Shown here: one piece after another, positions 48,001 to 57,844 of the stretch
Numbering within the stretch: position 1 is the first letter of the stretch
Layout: the number at the start of each line of letters is the position of its first letter
DNA from: Corynebacterium zhongnanshanii
Lineage (GTDB): Bacteria; Actinomycetota; Actinomycetes; Mycobacteriales; Mycobacteriaceae
Assembly (NCBI RefSeq): GCF_014490575.1
Contig: NZ_CP061033.1
Location: forward strand, 2,108,001 to 2,172,000
Length of the DNA stretch: 64,000 bases
Direction: 5' to 3'
Made by a program: the position numbers and the translations under genes
Notes under the pieces: model-generated
What the model was told of the DNA's origin: nothing
What the model saw: the letters and a program-made list of their open reading frames with translations, nothing else
Databases searched by the model: none

Positions 48001-51000
48001 CGTATCCACAGGATCCTTGTACTCAACCGTCGTACCCTCAGGAAGCTCATCGATGTTCTCGATGTTCTTCTTCGGATCCGGCTTCTCGTTCTTCTTCACA
48101 TCCTGGTTCTGACCCTTCGGATCATACTTATCAGCATCATCCTGACCCACGGTCACAGTCGTCGTGACCTCATCCTTGGTGCCATCAGGGTAGGTCACCA
48201 CAACAGTGACAGGCTTCTCACCAGGCGTGGACGTATCCACAGGATCCTTGTACTCAACCTTCGTACCCTCAGGCAGATTCAGATCATCGAAGTTCTCGAT
48301 GTTCTTCTTCGGATCCGGCTTCTCGTTCTTCTTCACATCCTGGTTCTGACCCTTCGATCATACTTATCAGCATCATCCTGACCCACGGTTACGGTCGTCG
48401 TGACCTCATCCTTGGTGCCATCAGGGTAGGTCACCACAACAGTGACAGGCTTCTCACAGGCGTGGAATATCCACAGGATCCTTGTACTCAACCTTCGTAC
48501 CCTCAGGCAGATTCAGATCATCGAAGTTCTCGATGTTCTTCTTCGGATCCGGCTTCTCGTTCTTCTTCACATCCTGGTTCTGACCCTTCGGATCATACTT
48601 ATCAGCATCATCCTGACCCACGGTTACGGTCGTCGTGACCTCATCCTTGGTGCCATCAGGGTAGGTCACCACAACAGTGACAGGCTTCTCACCAGGCGTG
48701 GACGTATCCACAGGATCCTTGTACTCAACCGTCGTACCCTCAGGAAGCTCATCGATGTTCTCGATGTTCTTCTTCGGATCCGGCTTCTCGTTCTTCTTCA
48801 CATCCTGGTTCTGACCCTTCGGATCATACTTATCAGCATCATCCTGACCCACGGTCACAGTCGTCGTGACCTCATCCTTGGTGCCATCAGGGTAGGTCAC
48901 ACAACAGTGACAGGCTTCTCACCAGGCGTGGACGTATCCACAGGATCCTTGTACTCAACCGTCGTACCCTCAGGAAGCTCATCGATGTTCTCGATGTTCT
49001 TCTTCGGATCCGGCTTCTCGTTCTTCTTCACATCCTGGTTCTGACCCTTCGGATCATACTTATCAGCATCATCCTGACCCACGGTTACGGTCGTCGTGAC
49101 CTCATCCTTGGTGCCATCAGGGTAGGTCACCACAACAGTGACAGGCTTCTCACCAGGCGTGGACGTATCCACAGGATCCTTGTACTCAACCTTCGTACCC
49201 TCAGGCAGATTCAGATCATCGAAGTTCTCGATGTTCTTCTTCGGATCCGGCTTCTCGTTCTTCTTCACATCCTGGTTCTGACCCTTCGGATCATACTTAT
49301 CAGCATCCTTGAGGTCAGAACCGTTGTCATCCTCGCCCTTGGCGTGGCCATTGACAGGAATCTCAAACTCAACCGAGCCACCAGGCAGGTCAGAGTCCTT
49401 GATGACCAGAGTGATCGGACCATCAACGTTTTCGCCCGGGGTGACGGAGATCTTTCCGGTCTCCTTGTCAACCGTTACCGGGACGGTGTTGCCGTCCTCA
49501 TCGGTAGCGGTGTACTCAGTCGAAGGATCCGGGTTGTGAACGACGATACCGGTGTCCTGAGAATCGTTGGTCGGCTCAACAGGCTTAGGCTCGCCGGTCA
49601 CGGTAGTTGGGGTGTCGGACGGATCCTTCGGATCGTGGCCGGACTTCTTCTCGTCCTCGTCGTTGACGCCGTCGTTGTCGTCGTCCTCGTCGAGAACATC
49701 CGGGATGCCATCGCCGTCGGTGTCGAGGTAGAAGACGGCGGTTGCTTCGTCATCCTCAGCGCCATCGTTGTAGGACACGACGACAGGGATCTCGACGATC
49801 TCCTCGCGAGCGCCATCCTTACCAGCAGGAGCAACGGTCACGGAGACCTTGCCGGTCTTCTCATCGACTGTGATCTCGTAGCCCTTAGGAGCCTGGAAGC
49901 CTTCCTTCAGCTTGTAGGAGGCAACGCCGTCACCAGGCTTGTTCTCCTCGCCGCCTTCCTTTGGCTTGTAGACCACATCAGCGGTGGAGGTCTTGCCGGC
50001 AGGTGCCAGGTAGCCCGGCTTGTCGGTGGTCTTCTCCTCGCCGCCCTGAGGGGTGTGGGTGAAGTTCTGACCTGGGTACTCAGGGTTGTAGTCAGCTGCT
50101 TCCTCGGACACAACGAAGGTTGCGTTCGCGGTACCCTTCTCACCACCAGGCAGGGTCATGGTCACAGGAACGTTGAACGTGCCGGTGAATGGGGTTTCCT
50201 CATTAGTTACCGGATCCGTCATGGTTTCCGGAGCGATGAAGGTGACCTCACCGGACTTCGGATCAACGTTCACGGAGTAGCCGAAGTCGCGGACATCCTC
50301 ACCAATCTTGTAACCGGAGATGTTGCCCTGACCGTCCTTAATTGGCTCAGCGTCCTGTGGCAATGCCAACTCGAACTTGGTGCCTTCCGGAACCGACTCT
50401 GTCTCCACCTCAGGGGTATCGGTGTTGTCAACGCCACGTACCGGAGAAGTAGCAGACTTTCCGGTGGTGACATCGACAGGATCGTAGACAGGAACCTTAG
50501 CGACCTGAGCAATAAAGTCATCCACTGCAATCGGGATGGCAGAGCGCTTGCCGTTCTCCGCAACTGGATACAGAGTAGCGGTAAAGACGGTGGAGTTCGT
50601 CAGGTTTTCTGGAACCGTGATGGAACAAGAGGGGAGCAGGCCCATCTCATTTGGTGCAACTCCCTCACAGGTGCTCGATTTCGGATTCAGCTCCAGGGAC
50701 TTGCCGGTGGAGAGGTCGGTCGCCGTCCATACGATGTCGTACCTGTTGTTGCCCAAAGCAGGGTAGCCACCACCCTGAGTGTCAACCTTGTCGCCAGGCT
50801 TGGCAAAGTTAGAGATCGAGTCATACTTCACTACCTCAAACGTAGGTTGCGCCAAGGTGTGAGCGAAGTCAGCATCACGCCAGCGTCCCCCATCGATTGG
50901 GGAATAGGTAGTGCGCTCATCCAGGGTGTAGTTCTGAGCGCTGAAGTGGTGTGTGCCAATTTCATACTGAGTGTAGACGTTTCCATATGGCGTACCCGCT

Positions 51001-52448
51001 CGTCCAGACCAGAACCCGCCGCGCCACGGATCAACCAAGCCAGCTCCCTGGACAGGCCCCAATGTCCCATCAGGCTGGACCAGGGAAACCATCATCCATT
51101 CCCAGTTGATGTGCTTCGCGAACTTATCACCAGTGATCGTGTCCTGGGCAGCTCCTTGGCGGAAATTACCCGCCGAAGGGGAAGAGTCAACGTTGTGGAA
51201 GTAGTTTTCCTGGTTCGGTGAAGACTGCGTTTCAGGAACATTACCACGTGAACTCCACACATGCCCGTAGGTACCGTTGAACTGGGCAACGTACTTACCA
51301 TCCTGGTCACTGGTGGTCACCACGGACTCAGCGATCCACGGAGTATCACCGTCCTTATTCTCAGCGATTTGCTGCTTGATCCACTCCTGCAGCTTAGCTT
51401 CGTACTCATAGGTCCAGCCGGTGCTACGCAGAGTCCGAACGCCACCGAAGAGGGTGTTCTTGTTTTCTTCGAAGTACTTCTTGATTTGCCCCACTGCATG
51501 GTCACTCAGATAGGAGGCGACAACCTTCTGACCACCAATGCCCTTGTCATTGCTATCGTCGTACGATACAACGTTCTTCCAACCGAAAGCAGGCTGAGCA
51601 TATCCGCCGTAATCCCAGTAGATGCGGCCGGAAATCTGGCCCTGTCCATCTTCACGACGCTTATCATCGTTGTTCACCCACTGACCCTGTGGCTTGTGGA
51701 GAACTTCCTTCTCTTCCGGCTTGTACTTAGGGAACAGGAACTGATCAGCACCAGTTACACGCTCGCCAGCCCAGTTAGCACCAATGGACCGATCGAGCGC
51801 AAAGTTCAAAGGCGCCTGGAGGTTAGCATAACCCCAGCCGAAGTTGTACTTATCCTTTAGCTCATCAGGAATCTCCACCCAGATACGAATTTTCTCGCGA
51901 AACGTGGGCGACAGATCGACATTCGCACTGAAGATGCGATCCTCTCCCGCGAAGTCGCGGAAGTTCTGCATCTTCACGCGGTAGTTACCTTGCGCATCAG
52001 TTACCGCATAGTACACCGGAGAGGTCGCAGGCTTGGGTCCCTTGTACCCATCAACCCACTGCACAAAGACCTTGATACCTGCCACACCAACATCTGGCCC
52101 ATTGTTATTTACATAGCTGCTGGACTTGGTGTTGTCATTGCCGCGCTCTGCCCACACAGTACCGGAGACAGTATTGCGCTCACCTTCATTAGCAGGCGAG
52201 TAGATGGCGTTCTTGCCCTGAGTCGTGGTGTCACCCACAGGTCCCGGGGAGGCAGAAGCACCCAAGTCAATACCATCGGTCTGTGCCGAAGCGACAGGAG
52301 CGATGGCATTATTCACAACGACCACGCCAGAAGTGGCAATAGCTAGCGCGGCCACTGCGCCAGCGACCGACTTCATGCGGTCCTTAAAAGCCAGGCCCAA
52401 AACGGAGCTTCCGGCTGCACGGACATTACGTCCACGAAGATTAGCCAT
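45100..52448 (-). CDS. Giant secreted YPDG/Rib-repeat surface protein, frameshifted in repeats
   Basis: N-terminus from ATG 52448 (AAAGGAC site): signal peptide MANLRGRNVRAAGSS... cleaved near ASA-Q (about residue 57). Then an SdrD-B-like domain (GTVWAERGND...), a large beta-rich region, a thrombospondin-3 type calcium motif DTDGDGIPDVLDEDDDNDG, Ig/Rib-like modules, twelve almost identical YPDG repeats, two diverged repeats, and a C-terminal region with hydrophobic segments (LLGGAIIAAGLAVTSAYVALG) and a Ser/Thr/Ala tail. No LPXTG seen. The frame breaks at about 48900, 48457-48467 and 48356, each by missing bases compared with neighbouring repeats. 7349 nt plus four restored bases equals 2451 codons, so the intact protein would have 2450 residues. 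Probably an adhesin. Confidence 0.8.
46510..49310 (-). repeat. Tandem array of twelve 231/237-bp YPDG repeats
   Basis: Each unit encodes 77 residues (DDADKYDPKGQNQDVKKNEK ... YPDGTKDEVTTTVTVGQ), or 79 in the variant with NFDDLNLPEGTK instead of NIDELPEGTT. From N- to C-terminus the order is F-I-I-F-F-I-I-I-I-I-F-I (F, NFDDLN; I, NIDEL). Nucleotide identity between units is close to complete; the main silent variation is GGTTACGGTCG versus GGTCACAGTCG, which marks recombination. Four small deletions lie in units 2-5. Confidence 0.85.
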
Positions 52449-52701
52449 AACTAGTCCTTTGAAAAACGTCACTAGCCTCCGCAGCGTGTTGCGCGGACAG
52501 AGACTAGCTCTTGCGAAGAACCCGACGTATGTAGGGAACGGCAACAACTTAATCACTTCCTAAGAAAAGCAACAACAGATTTCCCAGAGAACTGCTCCAC
52601 CCTTCATCCTTACGGGGGTAAAAAATTATCACTTGAGTAACAGAAGCAACCATGAAAGCATCGGCGTGTCAGCATCAATGCAGGTCACAGCGGGTATAGC
52701 A

Positions 52702-52757
52702 TATCCCCACAGGGGTAAAGTGAAATGAGTCTCATTTATAACCTTTCCTGTGGGATA
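52702..52757. promoter_or_regulatory. Nested palindrome upstream of the surface protein gene
   Basis: AAATGAG-T-CTCATTT (52723-52737) is a perfect palindrome; it lies inside a wider imperfect inverted repeat with arms TATCCCCACAGG (from 52702) and CCTGTGGGATA (to 52757). It is about 255-300 nt upstream of the surface-protein ATG (52448) on an AT-rich background. It could be a regulator operator or a hairpin in a long leader. The remainder of 52449-52848 shows no gene. Confidence 0.5.
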
Positions 52758-52848
52758 CAATAGGTATGGAAATATATTAAGAACGTGATTAAACTGTGAT
52801 ATTCTTATTATCAAATTCAAAATCCTCAGGAACGGGCCCAGGCACACG

Positions 52849-52893
52849 AAAAAGCCGATGGCCACCAACTCAACAAAGTTGGTGGCCATCGGC
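52849..52893 (-). terminator. Rho-independent terminator of tRNA-Leu
   Basis: GCCGATGGCCACCAACT (52854-52870) pairs perfectly with 52877-52893 (17 bp); on the minus strand TTTTT (52853-52849) follows at once. It ends the minus-strand tRNA transcript. Confidence 0.88.
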
Positions 52894-52920
52894 CTGAACA
52901 GAGCGAAAAACCGCTCACTG

Positions 52921-53003
52921 TGGGCGAAGGGGGACTTGAACCCCCACGTCCCGAAGGACACTGGCACCTGAAGCCAGCGCGTCTGCCATTCCGCCACTCG
53001 CCC
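52921..53003 (-). tRNA. tRNA-Leu (anticodon CAG)
   Basis: On the minus strand GGGCGAG pairs with TTCGCCC (one G-U), discriminator A. The anticodon arm CTGGC-TTCAGGT-GCCAG gives CAG. The long variable arm (TGTCCTTCGGGACGT) and T arm GGGGG-TTCAAGT-CCCCC are class II. CCA is not encoded (CAG follows). 83 nt. Confidence 0.95.
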
Positions 53004-53186
53004 GAGTGCGTTTGAAACAAACCGCAGAAGCTGCCGTAGCAACGAAAAGAAATACTAGCAGCACATACTCACAACACACAAATCGAGCCCCAAAACACCA
53101 CAAAACAGCAGGTCACAGGGCACGCACACCCCGTCACACGAACACGCACCCACGTCGCAAATATCTCACCTGCAGCAGCCGTGCCC

Positions 53187-53192
53187 TATACT
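53187..53192 (+). promoter_or_regulatory. -10 box of the fha-pknB operon
   Basis: TATACT, a full TANNNT match, 47 nt before the fhaA ATG. The transcript would start near 53199. The tRNA-Leu promoter lies divergently in the same interval. Confidence 0.5.
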
Positions 53193-53238
53193 AGGCACCA
53201 ATGCCTCAACACACCTCAGGCACACAGAAAGGTATGAC

Positions 53239-54162
53239 ATGGACTTGTTCGGACGCTTCAAAAAGCTGGACAACTCTCTGCAACGCGGCCTAGAAAACGG
53301 CTTCGCGCGCGTCTTCGGCGGCAAAGTAGTGCCCATCGAAATCGACGAACTCCTCAAACAACAGACCGAAGAGTCCATCATGTCCGACCAACACGGCAAC
53401 CTCCTGGCCCCCAACACCTTCAACGTTGAAGTCAGCCAGCAAGACCTAGACAGCATGCTCGCCAGCCGCCCACGCCTCACCGAAGACCTGGCCGACCGCC
53501 TCACACGCTTCATCCGCAACCAAAACTGGACCACCACCAGCCCCGTGCTCGTCAACGTCACACCACAACCCAACCTCCACACCGGCCAACTCCGCGTAGA
53601 AGCACGCTTCGAAACACACAACGCCCCCAACCCCACCACACACAACGCCCAGGCGGCAGCGGAACAGCAGTGGGACGAGAGGTGGGCGTCGGACAATAAA
53701 AATAACGAACAACTCGCCGACCTCATCAACAACAACCAGTCCACCCACAACAACCAGCCCAACCAAGCAGACATCGCCAACCCGCCCACCAGCTACCCCG
53801 GCACCGAAGTCATCGCACAAGTAGCACCACACCAACCCACCCAAGGCGGCCACGGCTACACCGGCGAAAACCAAGAAATCCGCGTCACCCTCGTCCTCCG
53901 CGACGGATCCGACCGCACCTACACACTCAAAGACGGCGCCAACATCATCGGACGCGGCAACGGAGTAGACCTCCGCATTCCAGACACAGGAGTCTCCCGC
54001 CAACACGCCGAAATCCAATGGGACGGATTCGACGCAGTCCTCACAGACCTCAACTCCACCAACGGAACCTCCGTCAATGGAACCCCCGTCGACAACTGGC
54101 TCCTCGCCCACGGAGACATCATCGCCCTCGGCCACTCAGAAATCGAAGTGCAATTCAACTAA
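53239..54162 (+). CDS. fhaA: FHA-domain protein FhaA with DUF3662 domain
   Basis: 307 residues. The N-terminal DUF3662 domain (about 1-120, MDLFGRFKKLDNSLQRGLENGFARVFGG...) is followed by an Asn/Gln/Pro-rich linker and a C-terminal FHA domain (about 215-305: NIIGRGNGVDLRIPD, VSRQHAEIQWD, LNSTNGTSVNG). FHA domains bind phospho-threonine; the mycobacterial homologue Rv0020c binds phosphorylated MviN to regulate peptidoglycan precursor flipping. AAAGGTATG site 5' of the ATG. First gene of the operon. Confidence 0.94.
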   Translation: MDLFGRFKKLDNSLQRGLENGFARVFGGKVVPIEIDELLKQQTEESIMSDQHGNLLAPNTFNVEVSQQDLDSMLASRPRLTEDLADRLTRFIRNQNWTTTSPVLVNVTPQPNLHTGQLRVEARFETHNAPNPTTHNAQAAAEQQWDERWASDNKNNEQLADLINNNQSTHNNQPNQADIANPPTSYPGTEVIAQVAPHQPTQGGHGYTGENQEIRVTLVLRDGSDRTYTLKDGANIIGRGNGVDLRIPDTGVSRQHAEIQWDGFDAVLTDLNSTNGTSVNGTPVDNWLLAHGDIIALGHSEIEVQFN

Positions 54163-54266
54163 ACACACAACCCCAAAAACATCTTTAAGGATGTCACCCG
54201 TCTGCAGTAGGCTGTTCACGTAAGCCCCCGCCCGGAACCCCGGACACAGAAGGAGTCAAAGGAACA

Positions 54267-54758
54267 ATGCAGACCACCCTCTTACTGCTGGCCAAAATCG
54301 GCCTGCTGCTCCTCCTGTGGCTATTCATCTGGCTCAGCATCCGCGCACTCCGCAAGGACACCAACTCCGCCGCCGGACTCAGCAGAGACCTCCAACCCAT
54401 CCACGGCGGCCCCGGCATGCCCGCCCCGGCGCGACCAGAGCCACGCAAAGAACTCGGCAACAAACCACCACACAGCCTGGTCCTCACCACCGGACCACTC
54501 ACCGGCACCACCCTCAAACTCAAGGGCTACACAGAAATCACCATCGGACGCGCCCCCACCTGCACACTCATCCTGGAAGACGACTTCGCCTCCGGCACAC
54601 ACGCGCGCCTGATCCGCCACGGCAACGCCTGGTACCTCGAAGACGTAGACTCCCGCAACGGCACCTGGATCGGCACCCAACGCATCGACCAGCCCGAACG
54701 GCTCTACGCAGGCTCCGAATTTAGAGTGGGACAAACCTCCGTAAGGATGGAACAGTGA
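54267..54758 (+). CDS. fhaB: FHA-domain protein FhaB (FipA-like)
   Basis: 163 residues. One N-terminal membrane helix (TLLLLAKIGLLLLLWLFIWL), a hydrophilic linker, then a FHA domain from about residue 80 (EITIGRAPTCTLILEDDFASGTHARLIRHGN, VDSRNGTWIGTQRI). In mycobacteria this protein is phosphorylated by PknA/PknB and links FtsZ and FtsQ. AGAAGGAG before the ATG. GTGA overlap with pstP. Confidence 0.93.
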   Translation: MQTTLLLLAKIGLLLLLWLFIWLSIRALRKDTNSAAGLSRDLQPIHGGPGMPAPARPEPRKELGNKPPHSLVLTTGPLTGTTLKLKGYTEITIGRAPTCTLILEDDFASGTHARLIRHGNAWYLEDVDSRNGTWIGTQRIDQPERLYAGSEFRVGQTSVRMEQ

Positions 54759-56458
54759 GCACACTAACCCTCAACTACGCCGCCTACTCCGACCGAGGAC
54801 TCGTCCGCGGAAACAACGAAGACAGCGCCTACGCAGGCCCGCGCATGCTTGCACTCGCCGACGGCATGGGCGGACACGCCGCCGGAGAAGTCGCCAGCCA
54901 ACTGCTCATCAACGCACTCCGACCACTGGACTCCCCGCTGCTGGACGAACCGACCATGCATGACAGGCTCACCACCCTGCTCGCCACAGCCATGGACGAA
55001 GGCAACCAGGCCATCGCGCTGCACGTGGACGAAAACCCACAGCTGGAAGGCATGGGCTGTACCCTCTCCACCCTGCTGTTCCGTAATAATGAAGCCGCCC
55101 TGTGCCACGTGGGCGACTCCCGCGGGTACCTCCTGCGCGACGGCGAGCTGCAACAAATCACCAAAGACGATACCTTCGTGCAATCGCTGGTGGACGAAGG
55201 AAAACTCGCCGCCGAAGACGTTAGCAATCACCCGCAACGCTCCCTGATCCTCAAAGCGCTCACCGGCCGGCCCGTGGAACCCACGCTCAGCACCTTTCAA
55301 GTCAAAGCCGGCGACCGCTTCATGCTGTGCTCCGACGGCCTATCGGACCCCGTCAGCTTCGACACCATCCACGAAGCCCTCTCCACCGGCACGCCCGACC
55401 ACTCCGCCCGCCGTCTAGTGGAACTCGCGTTGCGCTCCGGCGGGCCGGACAATGTCACCGTGGTCATCGGGGACGTCATTGAATTCGACGCCGCCTCCAA
55501 CCACGCCACAGACCCCTCCATCACCCTGCCGGCTGCGCCCATCGTGGCCGGCGCCGTGGCCGGGAAAGTCACGGACACCGAACGGCCGAACACCGCGGCC
55601 TCTCGCGCGGCCGCGCTGAACCTGCAGACCACCAGTAGGCCTGCGCAGAGTGCTGGGGATGGAGATGGTGCTGGGGCCGGTTCTGGGGATTCCGCGGATC
55701 AGTCCGACAAAGCTGCTGCCGGTGCCGTAGGCTCCGAGGCTTCTGACTCTGCGGGCACTGGACGTCCGGCCACGGAGGCTACGGACTCCGCTCAGGCAGA
55801 CGGCGCTGGCGCCTCTGAGGCTGCCGGTGCCGCTGGCGCTGCGGCTGCTGGCGCTGGCGCACGGAAGGCTTCACGTTCAAAGGGACGCGGGAGGGACGTG
55901 AACCTCGGCGTCGACGATCATAAAAACAGCCACCCGCGCACCGATGAACAACCAGCAGTCAGCGCCGAACCCGCCCGCGGCCGGAAGAAAAAGCGCGGCC
56001 TCACGATCGCGCTGATCGTCGCGCTCGTGATCCTGGCAGGCCTCGCGACCAGCGGATACATCCTCTGGAACAACGCCAAGAACAGCTACTACGTCGCCGA
56101 AGAGGACGGCCGCATCGCCATCTACAACGGCAAGCGAGACAGCATCCTCGGCAACACACTCAACAGCAAATACCAAGAAATCTGCCTGGCGGAAAACCAG
56201 AAAGTCACCACCTACCCCGCCGGCACCAAGGCGCCGAAAATGGGCAGCAAGGACTGCCACCACTTCCGCACGGACGACCTCACCCCCGTCGCCCGCGGAG
56301 CCATCAGCAACCTCCCCAACACCACCTACGACGAAGCACTGAACCAAGTGCACCGGCTCGCGGAACGCACCCTCCCCGCGTGCGTCACACGAACATCCAA
56401 CTCCAGCAACCCAGAGGACCTCACCACCCCCGGAGTGTCCTGCCGAGAGGTGAAGTAA
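54755..56458 (+). CDS. pstP: PP2C-type Ser/Thr protein phosphatase PstP
   Basis: 567 residues. Catalytic PPM domain (1-240): RGNNEDSAYAG, ALADGMGGHAAGE with the metal-binding Asp, CHVGDSRGYLLRDGELQQITKDD, CSDGLSDPV, GGPDNVTVVIGD. An Ala/Gly/Ser-rich spacer (~270-385) leads to a membrane helix (~412-432, GLTIALIVALVILAGLATSGYIL) and a ~130-residue extracellular part. Removes phosphates placed by PknA/PknB. GTG start, translationally coupled to fhaB. Confidence 0.94.
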   Translation: MSTLTLNYAAYSDRGLVRGNNEDSAYAGPRMLALADGMGGHAAGEVASQLLINALRPLDSPLLDEPTMHDRLTTLLATAMDEGNQAIALHVDENPQLEGMGCTLSTLLFRNNEAALCHVGDSRGYLLRDGELQQITKDDTFVQSLVDEGKLAAEDVSNHPQRSLILKALTGRPVEPTLSTFQVKAGDRFMLCSDGLSDPVSFDTIHEALSTGTPDHSARRLVELALRSGGPDNVTVVIGDVIEFDAASNHATDPSITLPAAPIVAGAVAGKVTDTERPNTAASRAAALNLQTTSRPAQSAGDGDGAGAGSGDSADQSDKAAAGAVGSEASDSAGTGRPATEATDSAQADGAGASEAAGAAGAAAAGAGARKASRSKGRGRDVNLGVDDHKNSHPRTDEQPAVSAEPARGRKKKRGLTIALIVALVILAGLATSGYILWNNAKNSYYVAEEDGRIAIYNGKRDSILGNTLNSKYQEICLAENQKVTTYPAGTKAPKMGSKDCHHFRTDDLTPVARGAISNLPNTTYDEALNQVHRLAERTLPACVTRTSNSSNPEDLTTPGVSCREVK

Positions 56459-57844
56459 ATGCTGATCTTCCGCCGAAAAACCGAAGCACTGCTGCTGCTC
56501 GCCACCGCGGTGCTCATGCTCGTCGCCAACATCGCACTGGACCTCTCCCGCGCCAACGGAGCCGGCATCCCCCAAGGACCCGACGGGGACACCACCAACG
56601 CCACCATCAGCTCCTCCGCGCTGACCGTCACCGGCGGCTTCTTCGCCATCTTCCTCATCGCACACCTCGTTCTGTGCTGGCGAGCACCCAAGGCCGACCA
56701 GATCATGCTGCCCATCGTGGCGCTGCTCAACGGCCTCGGACTGGTCATGATTACGCGGCTGGACATGGCCACGGACTGGAACCTGGCGCAATCACAGATC
56801 ATGTGGACCTTCGTAGGCGTGGGTCTGATGTGCGCCGTGGTGATCTTCCTCAAAGACCACCGCAGCCTGCAGAACTACACCTACATCATGGGCCTGGCCG
56901 GGCTGATCCTGTCCGCGCTGCCCATCGTGTGGCCCACCAGCCTTAATGCGGACGCCAACGTGTGGATCTCCATCGGCCCCTTCTCCATCCAACCCGGAGA
57001 GTTCTCCAAACTGCTGCTCCTGCTGTTCTTCGGCGGACTGCTGATCCAAAAGCGGCGCCTGTTCACCGTGGCCGGGAAAACATTCATGGGGCTGCAGTTC
57101 CCGCGTCTGCGTGACCTGGGGCCACTGTTCCTGGTGTGGGGCATTGCGCTGGTCATCATGGCCGCACAAAACGACTTCGGCCCCGCCCTGATCCTGTTCG
57201 GCACCGTGCTGGGCATGCTCTACATGGCCACCGGGCGCGCCTCCTGGCTGATCCTGGGCTTCGGCCTGGCCGCCATCGGTGCGGTGGGCGTGTACCAGAT
57301 CAGCGCCAAGATCCAGGACCGTGTGAACAACTTCGTGGACCCACTGGCCCACTACGACGGCAACGGCTTCCAGCTCTCCCAAGCCCTGTTCGGCATGTCC
57401 TTCGGCGGCGTGACCGGCACCGGCCTGGGACAGGGCTACCCCGAGAACGTACCCGTCGCCCACTCGGACTTCATCCTTGCAGCCTTCGGTGAGGAGCTGG
57501 GCCTGATCGGCCTGGCCGCCATCCTGCTGCTGTACCTGGTGCTCATCAACCGCGGCTTCCACACCGCCATGATCGCCCGGGACTCCTACGGCAAGCTCAT
57601 CGCCGCCGGCATGGCGCTGACCATCACCGTGCAGATCTTCGTGGTCACCGGCGGTATCTCCCGCCTGATGCCGATGACCGGCCTCACCACGCCATTTTTG
57701 TCCCACGGTGGATCCTCCCTGCTCGCCAACTACATCCTGCTGGCGCTGCTGCTGAGGATCAGCGCCGACGCCCGCAGTGCCGCGGAGGTCCGCAGCACCG
57801 CCGATGTCCGCACCCCCTCAACCCCAGGAGCTGATGCACGATGA
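56459..57844 (+). CDS. rodA: RodA-type SEDS peptidoglycan polymerase
   Basis: 461 residues with about ten or more helices, SEDS family. Signature segments: GFQLSQALFGMSFGGVTGTGLGQG, HSDFILAAFGEELGLIG, and the C-terminal TPFLSHGGSSLLANY. Polymerises glycan strands from lipid II with the partner transpeptidase PbpA encoded next. Starts directly after the pstP stop. The last ~20 residues are a repeated RSAAEVRSTADVR motif. Confidence 0.94.
   Translation: MLIFRRKTEALLLLATAVLMLVANIALDLSRANGAGIPQGPDGDTTNATISSSALTVTGGFFAIFLIAHLVLCWRAPKADQIMLPIVALLNGLGLVMITRLDMATDWNLAQSQIMWTFVGVGLMCAVVIFLKDHRSLQNYTYIMGLAGLILSALPIVWPTSLNADANVWISIGPFSIQPGEFSKLLLLLFFGGLLIQKRRLFTVAGKTFMGLQFPRLRDLGPLFLVWGIALVIMAAQNDFGPALILFGTVLGMLYMATGRASWLILGFGLAAIGAVGVYQISAKIQDRVNNFVDPLAHYDGNGFQLSQALFGMSFGGVTGTGLGQGYPENVPVAHSDFILAAFGEELGLIGLAAILLLYLVLINRGFHTAMIARDSYGKLIAAGMALTITVQIFVVTGGISRLMPMTGLTTPFLSHGGSSLLANYILLALLLRISADARSAAEVRSTADVRTPSTPGADAR

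Noticed and set aside
45523..48381. 952-codon plus-strand open frame opposite the surface-protein repeats
   Set aside because: It mirrors the repetitive minus-strand gene and shows LTLRIILISIILTHG-type repeated shadow sequence without signal, family or ribosome site.
46510..49310. CRISPR-like regular repeats
   Set aside because: The units are 231/237 bp, tandem without spacers and in frame within a coding sequence.
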